Translations under genes and position numbers: made by a program
Shown: positions 9,762-18,187 of the stretch, in pieces
How the letters are laid out: every line of letters begins with the position of its first letter
Position numbering within the stretch: the first letter of the stretch is position 1
DNA from: Alphaproteobacteria bacterium
Lineage (GTDB): Bacteria > Pseudomonadota > Alphaproteobacteria > Micropepsales > Micropepsaceae
Direction: 5' to 3'
Length of the DNA stretch: 64,000 nucleotides
NCBI GenBank assembly: GCA_019245415.1
Contig: JAFARO010000013.1
Span: forward strand, 62,001-126,000
The notes under the pieces: model-generated
Seen by the model: only the letters and a program-made list of their open reading frames with translations
Database searches by the model: none
What the model was told of the DNA's origin: nothing

Positions 9762-10445
9762 TTACGCACCGCGAAACCCCGTCGCCACCAGATACAGCTC
9801 TACCGACTCCTTGCGGCTTGCGGGAGGCTTGACGTGCTTGACGTCGCGAAAGGCGCGTTTGAGTTTGGCGAGCAAGCCGCCGCTCGCGCCGCCCTGGAAC
9901 ACCTTGCCGACGAAGCTGCCGCCGGGCTTGAGCACCGCTTGCGCCGCGTCGAGCGCCGCTTCGAACAGCGCCACGGTGCGCAAGTGATCGGTGGCGCGGT
10001 GGCCGGTCGTGGGCGCGGCCATGTCGGTGAGCACGACGTCGGCCTCGCCGCCGAGCGCTTCCTTGAGGATAGCTGGCGCGTCGGAATCGCCGAGATCGCA
10101 TTGCAGCACCACCGCGCCGGCGAGCGGCGCCATCTCGAGCACGTCGGCGGCGACGAGCTTGCCGCCGGATCCGATGCGCGCGAGCGCCACCTGGCTCCAG
10201 CCACCGGGCGCCGCGCCGAGATCGAGCACGCGCGCGCCCTTCTTGAGGAAATGGAATTTGTCGTCGAGCTCGATCAGCTTGAAGGCGGCGCGCGAGCGGT
10301 AGCCCTGCTTCTTCGCCTGCGCCACATAGGGATCGTTGAGCTGGCGTTCCAGCCAGCGCTGCGACGAGACCTTGCGCGCGCCGGCGTTCTTGAGCCGCGC
10401 CTTCTCGGCCCCGCGGCCGGAGCGGTCGGGATGGCGCGGGCTCAT
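9762..10445 (-). CDS. rlmE: 23S rRNA 2'-O-ribose U2552 methyltransferase
   Basis: A protein of 227 residues of the FtsJ/RlmE family, which methylates U2552 of 23S rRNA late in 50S assembly. Family marks include [27 protein letters not shown] with the catalytic Lys, motif [30 protein letters not shown] with the catalytic Asp, and a C-terminal Lys/Glu region ([19 protein letters not shown]). The start ATG 10445 overlaps the stop codon of the upstream Ppx/GppA gene as ATGA, so the two are translated together. Confidence 0.95.
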   Translation of the reverse strand: MSPRHPDRSGRGAEKARLKNAGARKVSSQRWLERQLNDPYVAQAKKQGYRSRAAFKLIELDDKFHFLKKGARVLDLGAAPGGWSQVALARIGSGGKLVAADVLEMAPLAGAVVLQCDLGDSDAPAILKEALGGEADVVLTDMAAPTTGHRATDHLRTVALFEAALDAAQAVLKPGGSFVGKVFQGGASGGLLAKLKRAFRDVKHVKPPASRKESVELYLVATGFRGA

Positions 10446-11458
10446 GCGCGCGCCCTGGCCAGCAGATCCTGCAGCATGCCCTCGCGCAGACCGCGGTCGG
10501 CGACGCGAAGCTGGGCGCAAGGCCACAGCGCGTGGATCGCGGCGAATATCGCGCAGCCGGGCAGCATCAGATCCGCGCGGTCCGCGCCGACGGGACCGAT
10601 GGCGGCGCGCCCGGCCGGAGCAAGCGCGATCAGCCGGTCGATGGTGGCGAGGATCTTCGCGCTGTCGTGCCAGCTCGCATCCACCCGCGAGCGCGAATAG
10701 CGCGGCAGATCGAGCGCCACCGCCGCCAGGGTCGTCACCGTGCCCGAGGTACCGAGCAGATGATGCGCCTCGCGGCCGAAAGGGGCGATCGAATCCATCT
10801 CTTCGCGGACATGGGAAAAGCGCGCGATCATGCGCGCGCGCATCGCGTCGAAGGCGGCGCTGTCCATCGGCGCCTGCGCGCTCTCCTCCGCCAGGCCCAC
10901 CACGCCGACCGGCACCGAGGCCGAGCGCACGATCCTGGCCTCGCCCTCGCCGCGGCGCATCCAGATGATCTCGGTCGAGCCGCCGCCGATGTCGAAGACC
11001 AGCGCGCCGGCATAGGCGCGACCGATGAGCGGCGCGCAGCCGATCGCCGCCAGCCGCGCTTCCTCTTCCGCCGTGACGATCTCGAGCGCGATGCCGGCTT
11101 CGGATTTCGCGCGCGCCACGAGCATGCCGCTGTTCGCCGCACCGCGCGCCGCCGCCGTGGCGATGGCGCGCACATGCGTCGCGCCGCTGGCGCGGATATG
11201 CTCGGCGCAGATCGCCAGCGCGCCGATGGTGCGGTCGATCGCCTCCTCGGAGAGCTTTCCGGTGCGCGCCACGCCTTCGCCCAGCCGCACGATGCGCGAG
11301 AAGGAGTCGACGACGCGAAACCCGCCGCCCGGCGAGGCACGCGCGATCAGGAGGCGGCAATTGTTGCTGCCGAGATCGAGCACCGCCAGAACAGGGGTGC
11401 GCGCGGGACCATGGGGATGGCCGGCCCTGCCGCGGCGGTGCCGTGAATTCCTGACCAC
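10442..11458 (-). CDS. Ppx/GppA family phosphatase
   Basis: A protein of 338 residues from GTG 11458, chosen because a GGAGAGGGA ribosome binding site lies 7 nt upstream. The ASKHA fold shows [15 protein letters not shown] (phosphate 1), the [11 protein letters not shown] stretch, and the [11 protein letters not shown] phosphate-2 motif. These enzymes hydrolyse exopolyphosphate or pppGpp. At this length it lacks the C-terminal HD-like domain of long Ppx proteins, as is usual in alphaproteobacteria. It is coupled to rlmE by an ATGA overlap. Substrate preference is not visible. Confidence 0.88.
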   Translation of the reverse strand: MVRNSRHRRGRAGHPHGPARTPVLAVLDLGSNNCRLLIARASPGGGFRVVDSFSRIVRLGEGVARTGKLSEEAIDRTIGALAICAEHIRASGATHVRAIATAAARGAANSGMLVARAKSEAGIALEIVTAEEEARLAAIGCAPLIGRAYAGALVFDIGGGSTEIIWMRRGEGEARIVRSASVPVGVVGLAEESAQAPMDSAAFDAMRARMIARFSHVREEMDSIAPFGREAHHLLGTSGTVTTLAAVALDLPRYSRSRVDASWHDSAKILATIDRLIALAPAGRAAIGPVGADRADLMLPGCAIFAAIHALWPCAQLRVADRGLREGMLQDLLARARA

Positions 11459-11647
11459 GCTGTTGTCCCTCTCCAAGATCAGCTTAGAGCGCTTGGTCCG
11501 CTGCCTGTATAGGGCCCGGCGGTTCAAGATCCGGCCCCCCTGGGAGACGCCTTCCACGCCGAGACTGGCGGCCGGTGTCGCTCTAGCTGAGACTGGCAAC
11601 TTGCATCCGCCGCGCCGATATTAAGGGGCGGTAGCGAGAGGCTCGTC

Positions 11648-11947
11648 GTGAGCGCGGAGGACGACCGGGACAAGACGAAACTCCCATGGGATGTAGGGGC
11701 CAGCGAGGGCTTATTTGCGCTTTTCCTGATGGTGCTTATCCCGTATCTCGCCCTCTGCGTGGCGTTGGTGGCGGCATCGCTGGTGTTCTATCCCATCGCC
11801 TGGGTGCTGGGGTTCAAGCCGCGGCGATGGTGGGTGAGCGCGGACGGGCTTTCCTGGAGCCGGGCCTTGGGCAACACATTCTGGGCGGTCCTCGTCCTCG
11901 CAGCACTGCTGTCCTCGGCGATCGTTTTCCTGACCAGGTATCATTGA
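11648..11947 (+). CDS. small two-helix membrane protein
   Basis: A protein of 99 residues read from GTG 11648, preceded by GAGAGG. It has an acidic and basic N-terminus (SAEDDRDKTK), two long hydrophobic helices (about residues 20-50 and 75-95), and a basic aromatic loop between them (GFKPRRWWVSADG), giving a positive-inside topology. No family is recognised. It lies alone between the divergent Ppx gene and tRNA-Gln. Confidence 0.55.
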   Translation: MSAEDDRDKTKLPWDVGASEGLFALFLMVLIPYLALCVALVAASLVFYPIAWVLGFKPRRWWVSADGLSWSRALGNTFWAVLVLAALLSSAIVFLTRYH

Positions 11948-12080
11948 GATGGCGCGCAGCCCGCGCCCGCGAAGTCGAAGCTCTCATGGCAGCGAGTGCC
12001 GGAACCCTCGACGGTGGCTGTGCGCCCGCCATTTTCCTTGAAACCCGCGCCGCCGTCGCCTAGAGAAGCGGACCCGCTGT

Positions 12081-12154
12081 TGGGGGATCGTCTAACGGTA
12101 GGACTGCAGACTCTGACTCTGCCTGTCTAGGTTCGAATCCTAGTCCCCCAGCCA
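12081..12154 (+). tRNA. tRNA-Gln (anticodon CTG)
   Basis: A complete cloverleaf: acceptor stem TGGGGGA paired with TCCCCCA, a D-arm with AACGGTAGGA, anticodon stem GCAGA/TCTGC with loop CTCTGAC (anticodon CTG at 12113-12115), and a T-arm CTAGG-TTCGAAT-CCTAG. G73 and an encoded CCA end follow. Its 3' end faces the RHS toxin locus, which begins 48 bp later. I see no second copy of its 3' end on the far side of that locus. Confidence 0.95.
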
Positions 12155-12201
12155 ACGGGCTTGCTCCGAAAACAGCCTGCTCCGGCGCTCATCTTGATCT
12201 T

Positions 12202-12460
12202 TCAAAAGTTTATGCAGCCGTTGTGATGCGGCTGTGGCTTTGGCGGATGGGTGGGGGAGATGTCGCCGATATGGGCGTTGGGATCGTAGGGACGATAGGT
12301 GGAGGTGTTGTTCTGGCTGTTGGCGATGTCGTTGGGCACGATCAGGGTAATGCCCGGATCGAGCTGCGCGGTAGGATCGAGACCGTTGGCGTCGGCCAAG
12401 AGGTACCAGAAATTGCTGTCGCCCCAGATCTGCAGCGCGATGCTCTGCAGCGTGTCGCCG
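12202..12460 (-). pseudogene. fourth RHS LysM-tip remnant
   Basis: This fragment repeats the LysM block of the large RHS protein (GDTLQSIALQIWGD, then WYLLADANGLDP, then NAHIGDISPTHPPKP) and ends after PQPHHNGCINF at 12202. It has no toxin tail and no credible start: upstream the homology breaks at 12460, and an in-frame TAA follows within 70 bp. It is therefore a dead scar of an older C-terminal tip. It lies between tRNA-Gln and the candidate immunity gene at 12541. Confidence 0.8.
12216..12460 (-). repeat. LysM block, copy 4 of 4 (truncated)
   Basis: Near-identical at DNA level to parts of 14430-14872, 16819-17473 and 19615-20273. It holds the LysM motif and the NAHIGDISPTHPPKPQ linker. 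Its upstream part, to 12460, stops at the GDT of the LysM motif. Confidence 0.8.
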
Positions 12461-12540
12461 CTTTGCCGGGCGGCCTGTTGCGCACTTCGATCTCCTGGAG
12501 GGAGTTCGAAGTCACACCCTTAGTAATTGTTGGATGGGTC

Positions 12541-12825
12541 TCAATGCTTGATCAAAAAACCGCCCGCCAACAACATCGAACAAATTCCTGCTATCTGCCA
12601 AACTCGGAACCAAACTAACAGCCTACCATCTTTGTACAATTGCGCATACGCTTCCTGCCATCGTGACTTTCTCCCCGGATGATAGTGGCTGATCTGGCAT
12701 TCAGGCGGCAAGCGCTTGTTCACCAATTCGACGATGAGGCGCTTTATGTGCGCAACGACGAAGAAGCAGGCGAATGACGTCAGTATCAGTAGCCCCGCAG
12801 GCACAAACTGCGGGCTACTTTGCAT
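12541..12825 (-). CDS. candidate immunity protein 3, two-helix membrane protein
   Basis: A protein of 94 residues that starts 11 bp inside the end of the third RHS tip (overlap 12815-12825), as expected for an immunity gene following its toxin. It has two hydrophobic helices, near residues 9-25 (AGLLILTSFACFFVVAHI) and residues 72-90, flanking a hydrophilic middle (NKRLPPECQISHYHPGRKSR). Its GC content is clearly lower than that of the chromosome around it. The immunity role is inferred from position, size and composition; no family is recognised. Confidence 0.6.
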   Translation of the reverse strand: MQSSPQFVPAGLLILTSFACFFVVAHIKRLIVELVNKRLPPECQISHYHPGRKSRWQEAYAQLYKDGRLLVWFRVWQIAGICSMLLAGGFLIKH

Positions 12826-14872
12826 TGCACACTGCCTTCGTCATCATTATCGCCAAAATTCCCGTCTGTACTGGCGCGGGCAACCCGAACAATAGGTTCA
12901 TCGATACATCCGCTGGGACTTGGAGAGGTTGCGTATAGCCCACCTGTCCAGCCTGAACAACCGGAACGCCAGGGAGATCGGCGAGTTGGGCCGAAGCATT
13001 AACACCTACAACCGTCACAGGGTTCGGTCCGATGGCGATTGGGTTCAAGGGCGCGCCCGATTCGGAGACGAAAGCGCCGAAATCATCGTTCAAGCCTACA
13101 GAACCTGTAGTAAACGTACCGGCATTGTTCGAGTTATCGTCTTTCAGGCCCCAAACGCCTGCCGCATATCCTTGTACTTGTGCACCACCGTTCCAACCTC
13201 CCTCGACGCCGGTGTAACCAAAGAGACTGACTTGACCGGAATTGAAGTTCAACACGGCTTCCACGCCAAATACTCCGCTTGTGAACCCACCCCAGCTGGT
13301 ATTGCCGCCGACAGCGACGCCGTCTGGAACTGCACTGCACACCGCATTTTTTGCGTCTGTTATCCAGGAAGAGCCGCTGCCGCCTTGATCGGAGCTGACA
13401 ACATTTGACTGCATGGAAGAGTTGATCGAGTTGCCGTTCGACGGAGCCGCGCCTATGAGTTGCTGACTGAACGAAGCACTGAAATTGTTCATCTTCTGCA
13501 AGACGCCGTCGATCGCGGCTGTGTACTGCGCATTGATCGCGGCGATGCGCGCGTTGTCCGCATTGAGTGCCGATTGACCAAGGGCCCCGGCGTTGGCATC
13601 GCCGTCGCTGCCGGGGATGATGTAGGTCTGTCCGGCGTAGATCGTAGAGGAGGTTAGGTGGTTTGCCTCCATGAACGCTCCGATGGCCTGCGGATCGCTG
13701 GTGCCAAGAAGAGTTGAGATGCTGTCGCCGGCCTGCGCGGTCACATTGAAACTCGGAATTTGGGATGTCACTTCGATCGGCTGCGAGGTGTAGGGGATGG
13801 GCGGATCGTCCATCTGCACTTGCGGCGTCACGGTGACGGTGCCGATGGGGCCGTTGTTCGACTGGACGGAGCCCTGCTGAGAATCGACGATTTGCTGCTC
13901 GAGCGCAGAGCCCACGGTTTGCGCCAGCACGTCCGGCAAGGCGCTGACGATGTTGTCGCCGAAGTCCGTGCCGCCGATCAACGAGCGCACCGAAGCGTTG
14001 ACGATGACGCCGGCCATGCTCGAAAGGCCCCTTTGCAGTGCGGCGTTGGCGACATTGTTGTTGAAGAGCTTGATGCCGCCGATCATCGGACCGATTTCGT
14101 GCATCACGCCGGCGGAAACGGCGGCGGCGGCGACGTTGGTCCAGTTGAAGGATTTTTGCAGGCCGACTGCAACGTCGATGCCTTGGCTGACCACGCTGGA
14201 AAGCGCAGCCTGGGCGGCGACGTCGAAGGTCGTGGTGCCGGCGATACCGAGCTCGGAAAAGACGCCGAGCTCCTGGAGGCCCGGGGGCACCAGCATGGAC
14301 ACTGCCGCCATCCCCAGCTCACCCCAGTTGAAGTTCTTTTGAATGCCGACCGCCATCGCGAACAGCTGACCGAAGACGTCGCCGGTCAGCACCGTGACGA
14401 TGGCTTTGAGGATTTGTCCCAGTACGCCGCAATTGTGATGCTGCTGGGGCTTGGGCGGATGGGTGGGGGAGATGTCGCCGATATGGGCGTTGGGATCGTA
14501 GGGACGATAGGTGGAGGTGTTGTTCTGGTTGTTGGCGATGTCGTTGGGGACGACGAGGGTGATGCCGGGATCGAGCTGCGCCGAAGGATCGAGACCGTTG
14601 GCATCGGCGAGCAGATACCAGAAGTTCGAGTCGCCCCAGATCTGCAGGGCGATGCTCTGCAGCGTGTCGCCGGCCTGCACCGTGTAGGTGGATGGCGACT
14701 GGCCGTAGGTCAGCCCGTTGACCGCGTTGTAGCTCTGGTCGAAGTCGGCGTACGACGTGCCGCTGGTGGCGCCGTCGGTGAAGAAGCCATTGCCGGGCTT
14801 GGTGGTCTGCTGGGTGATCGAGGCGACATAGCCGACGTTCGAGGTGCCGTTGTTGGAGATGTTGCCGATCTG
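12815..14872 (-). CDS. orphan RHS C-terminal tip 3 (two LysM domains, unknown toxin tail)
   Basis: An open frame homologous to the large RHS protein begins at 14872, where the repeat starts abruptly. The first usable start is GTG 14680 (621 residues). It has the shared LysM block and the NAHIGDISPTHPPKP linker. A pretoxin region follows, with two IQK/LQK-F-NW hydrophobic units and TDFGDNIVSALPDV, then a second LysM (TAQAGDSISTLLGTSD). The unique ~220-residue tail is rich in Gly, Asn and Ser with beta-like strands and a hydrophobic end (PVQTGILAIMMTK). It has no N-terminal RHS part and no secretion signal, so it is a stored tip rather than a working toxin unless recombined into the main gene. 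Confidence 0.7.
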   Translation of the reverse strand, partial: QIGNISNNGTSNVGYVASITQQTTKPGNGFFTDGATSGTSYADFDQSYNAVNGLTYGQSPSTYTVQAGDTLQSIALQIWGDSNFWYLLADANGLDPSAQLDPGITLVVPNDIANNQNNTSTYRPYDPNAHIGDISPTHPPKPQQHHNCGVLGQILKAIVTVLTGDVFGQLFAMAVGIQKNFNWGELGMAAVSMLVPPGLQELGVFSELGIAGTTTFDVAAQAALSSVVSQGIDVAVGLQKSFNWTNVAAAAVSAGVMHEIGPMIGGIKLFNNNVANAALQRGLSSMAGVIVNASVRSLIGGTDFGDNIVSALPDVLAQTVGSALEQQIVDSQQGSVQSNNGPIGTVTVTPQVQMDDPPIPYTSQPIEVTSQIPSFNVTAQAGDSISTLLGTSDPQAIGAFMEANHLTSSTIYAGQTYIIPGSDGDANAGALGQSALNADNARIAAINAQYTAAIDGVLQKMNNFSASFSQQLIGAAPSNGNSINSSMQSNVVSSDQGGSGSSWITDAKNAVCSAVPDGVAVGGNTSWGGFTSGVFGVEAVLNFNSGQVSLFGYTGVEGGWNGGAQVQGYAAGVWGLKDDNSNNAGTFTTGSVGLNDDFGAFVSESGAPLNPIAIGPNPVTVVGVNASAQLADLPGVPVVQAGQVGYTQPLQVPADVSMNLLFGLPAPVQTGILAIMMTKAVCNAK
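14430..14872 (-). repeat. LysM block, copy 3 of 4
   Basis: DNA closely matching 16819-17473 and 19615-20273 over ~440 bp, beginning at ISNNGTSNVGYVASITQQT and ending near the HPPKPQ linker. The upstream border at 14872 is sharp. Confidence 0.8.
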
Positions 14873-14950
14873 GACGGTGCTGATTCAATACACGTGTTCA
14901 TCCGGCGTAGTTTGCGACGGATTTGCTAATTTCCTCGTACGTTGCAGCTC

Positions 14951-15268
14951 TTAAAGCCAATAACACATGGCGAAGCGACATTGAAGGACAACAAAAAAAA
15001 TGAACGACGCAATAGGCACAAGAAAGCAAAACGTTGTAATCCTCATTGCCCTCATGTCTCGATGCTCGCCAACATCTACCGCATAAGAGATACCAAGACT
15101 GACAATCGCCGGAGAGATAAAGAACGCAGCAAATCTCGGCAGAAAAGAGCGCTCGCTGAATTGTGTTAGCGACACGCTCGAATCGAAGAGTGCCGAAAAG
15201 CCGAGATCAATGCCAACTCCAGCGGCGAGTGAAATCGCGACCACCGCCAGAAATCTCAGCCCGTCCAT
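14951..15268 (-). CDS. candidate immunity protein 2, small polytopic membrane protein
   Basis: A protein of 105 residues that starts 11 bp after the end of RHS tip 2. Three hydrophobic segments can be seen (LRFLAVVAISLAAGVGIDLG, FAAFFISPAIVSLGISYAV and FCFLVPIASFIFFVVL), so it would sit in the inner membrane. It is AT-richer than the RHS sequence, as usual for immunity genes. A membrane location suggests tip 2 acts at or across the inner membrane (inference). No family is recognised. Confidence 0.6.
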   Translation of the reverse strand: MDGLRFLAVVAISLAAGVGIDLGFSALFDSSVSLTQFSERSFLPRFAAFFISPAIVSLGISYAVDVGEHRDMRAMRITTFCFLVPIASFIFFVVLQCRFAMCYWL

Positions 15269-15279
15269 TCACACCTCTT

Positions 15280-17439
15280 TCAGTAGTGAAAATAGCGAGA
15301 TGGGAGGGGATTCTCAAGCCCAGGGCCTGCCCAATCATGTTGGGCAAGATGATATTGGATTAGGCCAATGTCATCTGTTGCGCCAGCTTGTATCAGGAGC
15401 GAGGCGGCAAACGAATTGCTGTTATACGAGTCCGAGTCAGGCTGCATATAGTCTCGTACTCCATCCATGGGAAGCGAATATGGCACGGAACCGTCATAGG
15501 CATATGCTTCTATCAACAGCCTCTCAGCAAACGTGGCCTGATCCGTTCCTTGTGGAGCCGGTATTTCTATCTCGGGAATCGCGCTGGTTGGGTTGCCGGT
15601 AATCGAACCGGAATCGAAGATCAGGGGCCCTAGCGGCTCGGAAAGCGATACGTGGCCAAAGTCCGGCCCGGCATCAATCGAAAATAAAGGTACGCCATCC
15701 TTGTAAATCTTGAACCCCGTATGGAGCGCGTTGATGGGTTGAGACAAGTGGCCCAAGTACTTGAGCGGGTCAAGAAAGTACGCCTTGACCGTCCATTTTG
15801 TGCCCTTTGGCGCATTCATAATCTGCTGTACTGCCCAAGGATATGCGCTAGCCGGAAGTCTAGTTCCCGTAACAACAACCGTTTCGGTTTCCGTATCGCC
15901 CCAAGTACCTGAGTTTGGATCGTAATACTTGGTCGTACCGTCCTGGTAGCGATACTCGTAGTTGCCGTTCGAATTCACGAAGACCTGTCCAACTGGAATG
16001 CCACCCGTGGCGCTGCCCGAATCAGAGCTGCTCGAGTCAGCCTGGCTCGACGAATTATTGGCCTGAATCGCAAGCGATGCGGATTGACCCATTTTGGTGC
16101 CTAGTATCGGCGGCAAATCATCTTCCTCCACTGGCGTCGTCGTCACTGTGGCACCGGTGGTATCGTCGGTCGTCGAAGACTGATCCTGCTGCTGTATCTC
16201 ATTCTGCATCACGCTTCCAACGGTCTGTCCGATGACGTCCGGAAGACCCTTGAGGATATTGTCGCCGAAGTCTGTACCGGAGACGAGGGAACGCGTGGCG
16301 GCGCCGACGATGAGGCCGGCCATGCCGGAGACGAAGGTGAGGCTGCTGCTTGGCATTTGCGGGTTGTCGAGATGCAGCTGCTGGCCGACATAGGCTCCCA
16401 CTCCAGCCGCGACACCGGCCGCGGCGACGCCGGCCCAGTCGAACGATTTCTGCAGGCCCGTCGCCACACCGATGCCTTGCGTGAGGACGTTGCCCAGCAC
16501 GCCGCGCGCGATGGCGCCGCCGACGGTGCCGAGGCTGCCGAAGGCGCCATTCGCGCCGGTCAGGGCATTCGGGCCAAGTCCCGCACCGATCGCGCCGCCG
16601 AGCGCGGCCATGCCGACCGCACCCCAGTTGAAGCTCTTCTGGATACCGGTGGCCAATCCAACACCCTGGCTGACGATGCTGCCCGCCGCACCGCCGATCG
16701 CACCGGCGGCCACGGCCTCGGGAAACGACGCAGCCGCCATGAGCGCGCTGGTGGACGTGGCGCCCGCCGCGCCGGTGACCCCCATCGCGCCCAGCGCGGC
16801 CCCCGCTGTGAAGTACGCCACCACAACCGCGATGACCGCGAGCAATATCTCGCCGAGTATCCCGCAGCCGTGATGCGGCTGGGGCTTTGGCGGATGGGTG
16901 GGCGAGATGTCGCCGATATGGGCGTTGGGATCGTAGGGACGATAGGTTGAGGTGTTGTTCTGGCTATTGGCGATGTCGTTGGGAACGACGAGGGTGATGC
17001 CGGGATCGAGCTGGGCCGACGGGTCGAGACCGTTGGCGTCGGCCAAGAGGTACCAGAAATTGCTGTCGCCCCAGATCTGCAGGGCGATGCTCTGCAGCGT
17101 GTCGCCGGCCTGCACGGTGTAGGTGGACGGCGACTGGCCGCAGGTCAGGCCGTTGACCGCGTTGTAGCTCTGGTCGAAATCGGCGTACGACGTGCCGCTG
17201 GTGGCGCCGTCGGTGAAGAAGCCGTTGCCGGGCTTGGCGGTCTGCTGGGTGATCGAGGCGACATAGCCGACGTTGGAGGTGCCGTTGTTGGAGATGTTGC
17301 CGATCTGCTTGCCGCCGAAATAGAAGAACAGGTCGATGGGCGCGGCCTGGACCGGATAGGCGACGCCCTCCTGGCGGAACAGCACTTCGCCGTCGATGTT
17401 GTAGGCATAGCCGACGCCGTGGCTGTAACCGTCGGCCAT
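15280..17439 (-). CDS. orphan RHS C-terminal tip 2 with distinct toxin tail
   Basis: A reading frame of 719 residues from ATG 17439 (MADGYSHGVGYAYNIDGE). Homology to the main RHS gene continues to 17473, but a 4-bp deletion (GGTC missing near 17449) breaks the frame there. It contains the shared RHS-to-LysM block, a LysM, and a pretoxin region with the GIQKSFNWGAVG and GLQKSFDWAGVA units and TDFGDNILKGLPDVIGQ. The unique tail, from about residue 470, holds GHVSLSEPLGP and, 80 residues later, SYNSNSFAASLLIQAG. This may be a papain-like or related hydrolase with Ser in the nucleophile place. No secretion part; probably a silent donor cassette followed by its immunity gene. Confidence 0.7.
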   Translation of the reverse strand: MADGYSHGVGYAYNIDGEVLFRQEGVAYPVQAAPIDLFFYFGGKQIGNISNNGTSNVGYVASITQQTAKPGNGFFTDGATSGTSYADFDQSYNAVNGLTCGQSPSTYTVQAGDTLQSIALQIWGDSNFWYLLADANGLDPSAQLDPGITLVVPNDIANSQNNTSTYRPYDPNAHIGDISPTHPPKPQPHHGCGILGEILLAVIAVVVAYFTAGAALGAMGVTGAAGATSTSALMAAASFPEAVAAGAIGGAAGSIVSQGVGLATGIQKSFNWGAVGMAALGGAIGAGLGPNALTGANGAFGSLGTVGGAIARGVLGNVLTQGIGVATGLQKSFDWAGVAAAGVAAGVGAYVGQQLHLDNPQMPSSSLTFVSGMAGLIVGAATRSLVSGTDFGDNILKGLPDVIGQTVGSVMQNEIQQQDQSSTTDDTTGATVTTTPVEEDDLPPILGTKMGQSASLAIQANNSSSQADSSSSDSGSATGGIPVGQVFVNSNGNYEYRYQDGTTKYYDPNSGTWGDTETETVVVTGTRLPASAYPWAVQQIMNAPKGTKWTVKAYFLDPLKYLGHLSQPINALHTGFKIYKDGVPLFSIDAGPDFGHVSLSEPLGPLIFDSGSITGNPTSAIPEIEIPAPQGTDQATFAERLLIEAYAYDGSVPYSLPMDGVRDYMQPDSDSYNSNSFAASLLIQAGATDDIGLIQYHLAQHDWAGPGLENPLPSRYFHY

Positions 17440-17473
17440 GGTGGCGTTAGATCGTGGCGCTGGTCGAAGGTCG
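16819..17473 (-). repeat. LysM block, copy 2 of 4
   Basis: About 655 bp nearly identical to 19615-20273, from CACCACAACCGCG to TCGAAGGTCG. The 4-bp length difference is the GGTC deletion near 17449. The borders on both sides are sharp. Confidence 0.85.
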
Positions 17474-17725
17474 GTTCGAAAAGTTGGTGACCGTCAGTGC
17501 TCTTACTTTCCTGATACGGCCTCTTTCCACCTCGACCCCGACAGCGACGCTCCCCGGTTGGTACGCATGGGAATGCCCTGACGCCGTACCGTTCGAAGTC
17601 GCAAATGACTGACAATCGCTTAATTTCTCTAAGGGAATAAACAACCCTTCTGCTCGCAAGCCGAGATAAGGCAGGGCGCGGCCATTTACCAGAATCTCCA
17701 TTTCAAAGTCTAGGATACAATCCAT
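17447..17725 (-). CDS. uncharacterised small ORF within the RHS array
   Basis: A possible protein of 92 residues starting at ATG 17725, just downstream of immunity candidate 1. Its last ~10 residues are read from the start of the repeated LysM block in another frame, so the native end of the gene may have been replaced when tip 2 was inserted. The unique part (LVNGRALPYLGLRAEGLFIPLEKLSDCQSF) is soluble, with no signal or membrane helix. It could be a second immunity protein or the cut remainder of one. No family is recognised. Confidence 0.45.
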   Translation of the reverse strand: MDCILDFEMEILVNGRALPYLGLRAEGLFIPLEKLSDCQSFATSNGTASGHSHAYQPGSVAVGVEVERGRIRKVRALTVTNFSNRPSTSATI

Positions 17726-17743
17726 CTTATATTCATCATTATT

Positions 17744-18187
17744 CTACATAAGTTTCTCCGACACATGAACGACGATTCCCTTCTTTCGCACTTGCGCGCC
17801 GAGGTATTTCTTAACTGCCTCCCAACAACTCCGCTGGATTGTACCAATGGTTTCGGTGCGTTCCCAAAATGGAGCCTGTGGATGGCGAAGCCTCAGTACT
17901 CCATGGTTCGATTCATTGTTTGAATATTCCATTACCAGCTCTACGTCTTTCCAATCCTCGAAGTGAAATATCGGTGAGAGGTTTACCACCACACCGTTGA
18001 TTTGAAACTCGATGTCGTTGCCCGTCCTTTTTCCAATTTCAGAACTTTGCCCCATCCAGATCGCAACGCCGTGGTTTTCGTCGATGTCGCAAGATGTTTG
18101 TACATAGTCTGGTTGAAGGAAAAACCAGGTGGCAACCGCCCCCGGCACCACAATCGCCAACGCTATGAGAGAATTTCTTGTCACCAA
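17744..18187 (-). CDS. candidate immunity protein 1, membrane-anchored
   Basis: A protein of 147 residues whose ATG lies 7 bp inside the end of the large RHS gene, showing translational coupling. It has a single N-terminal helix (LIALAIVVPGAVATWFFL) followed by a ~120-residue domain with two cysteines. This gives an anchored or exported protein with its bulk in the periplasm. Its GC content is far below that of the RHS gene. Position, size, composition and coupling suggest immunity to the RHS tail, and a periplasmic target for that toxin (inference). Confidence 0.65.
   Translation of the reverse strand: MVTRNSLIALAIVVPGAVATWFFLQPDYVQTSCDIDENHGVAIWMGQSSEIGKRTGNDIEFQINGVVVNLSPIFHFEDWKDVELVMEYSNNESNHGVLRLRHPQAPFWERTETIGTIQRSCWEAVKKYLGAQVRKKGIVVHVSEKLM

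Noticed and set aside
9762-11360. A 532-residue frame that could suggest an RlmE fusion
   Set aside because: The N-terminal 305 residues are the Ppx/GppA gene in another frame; RlmE starts at ATG 10445 with its usual N-terminus.
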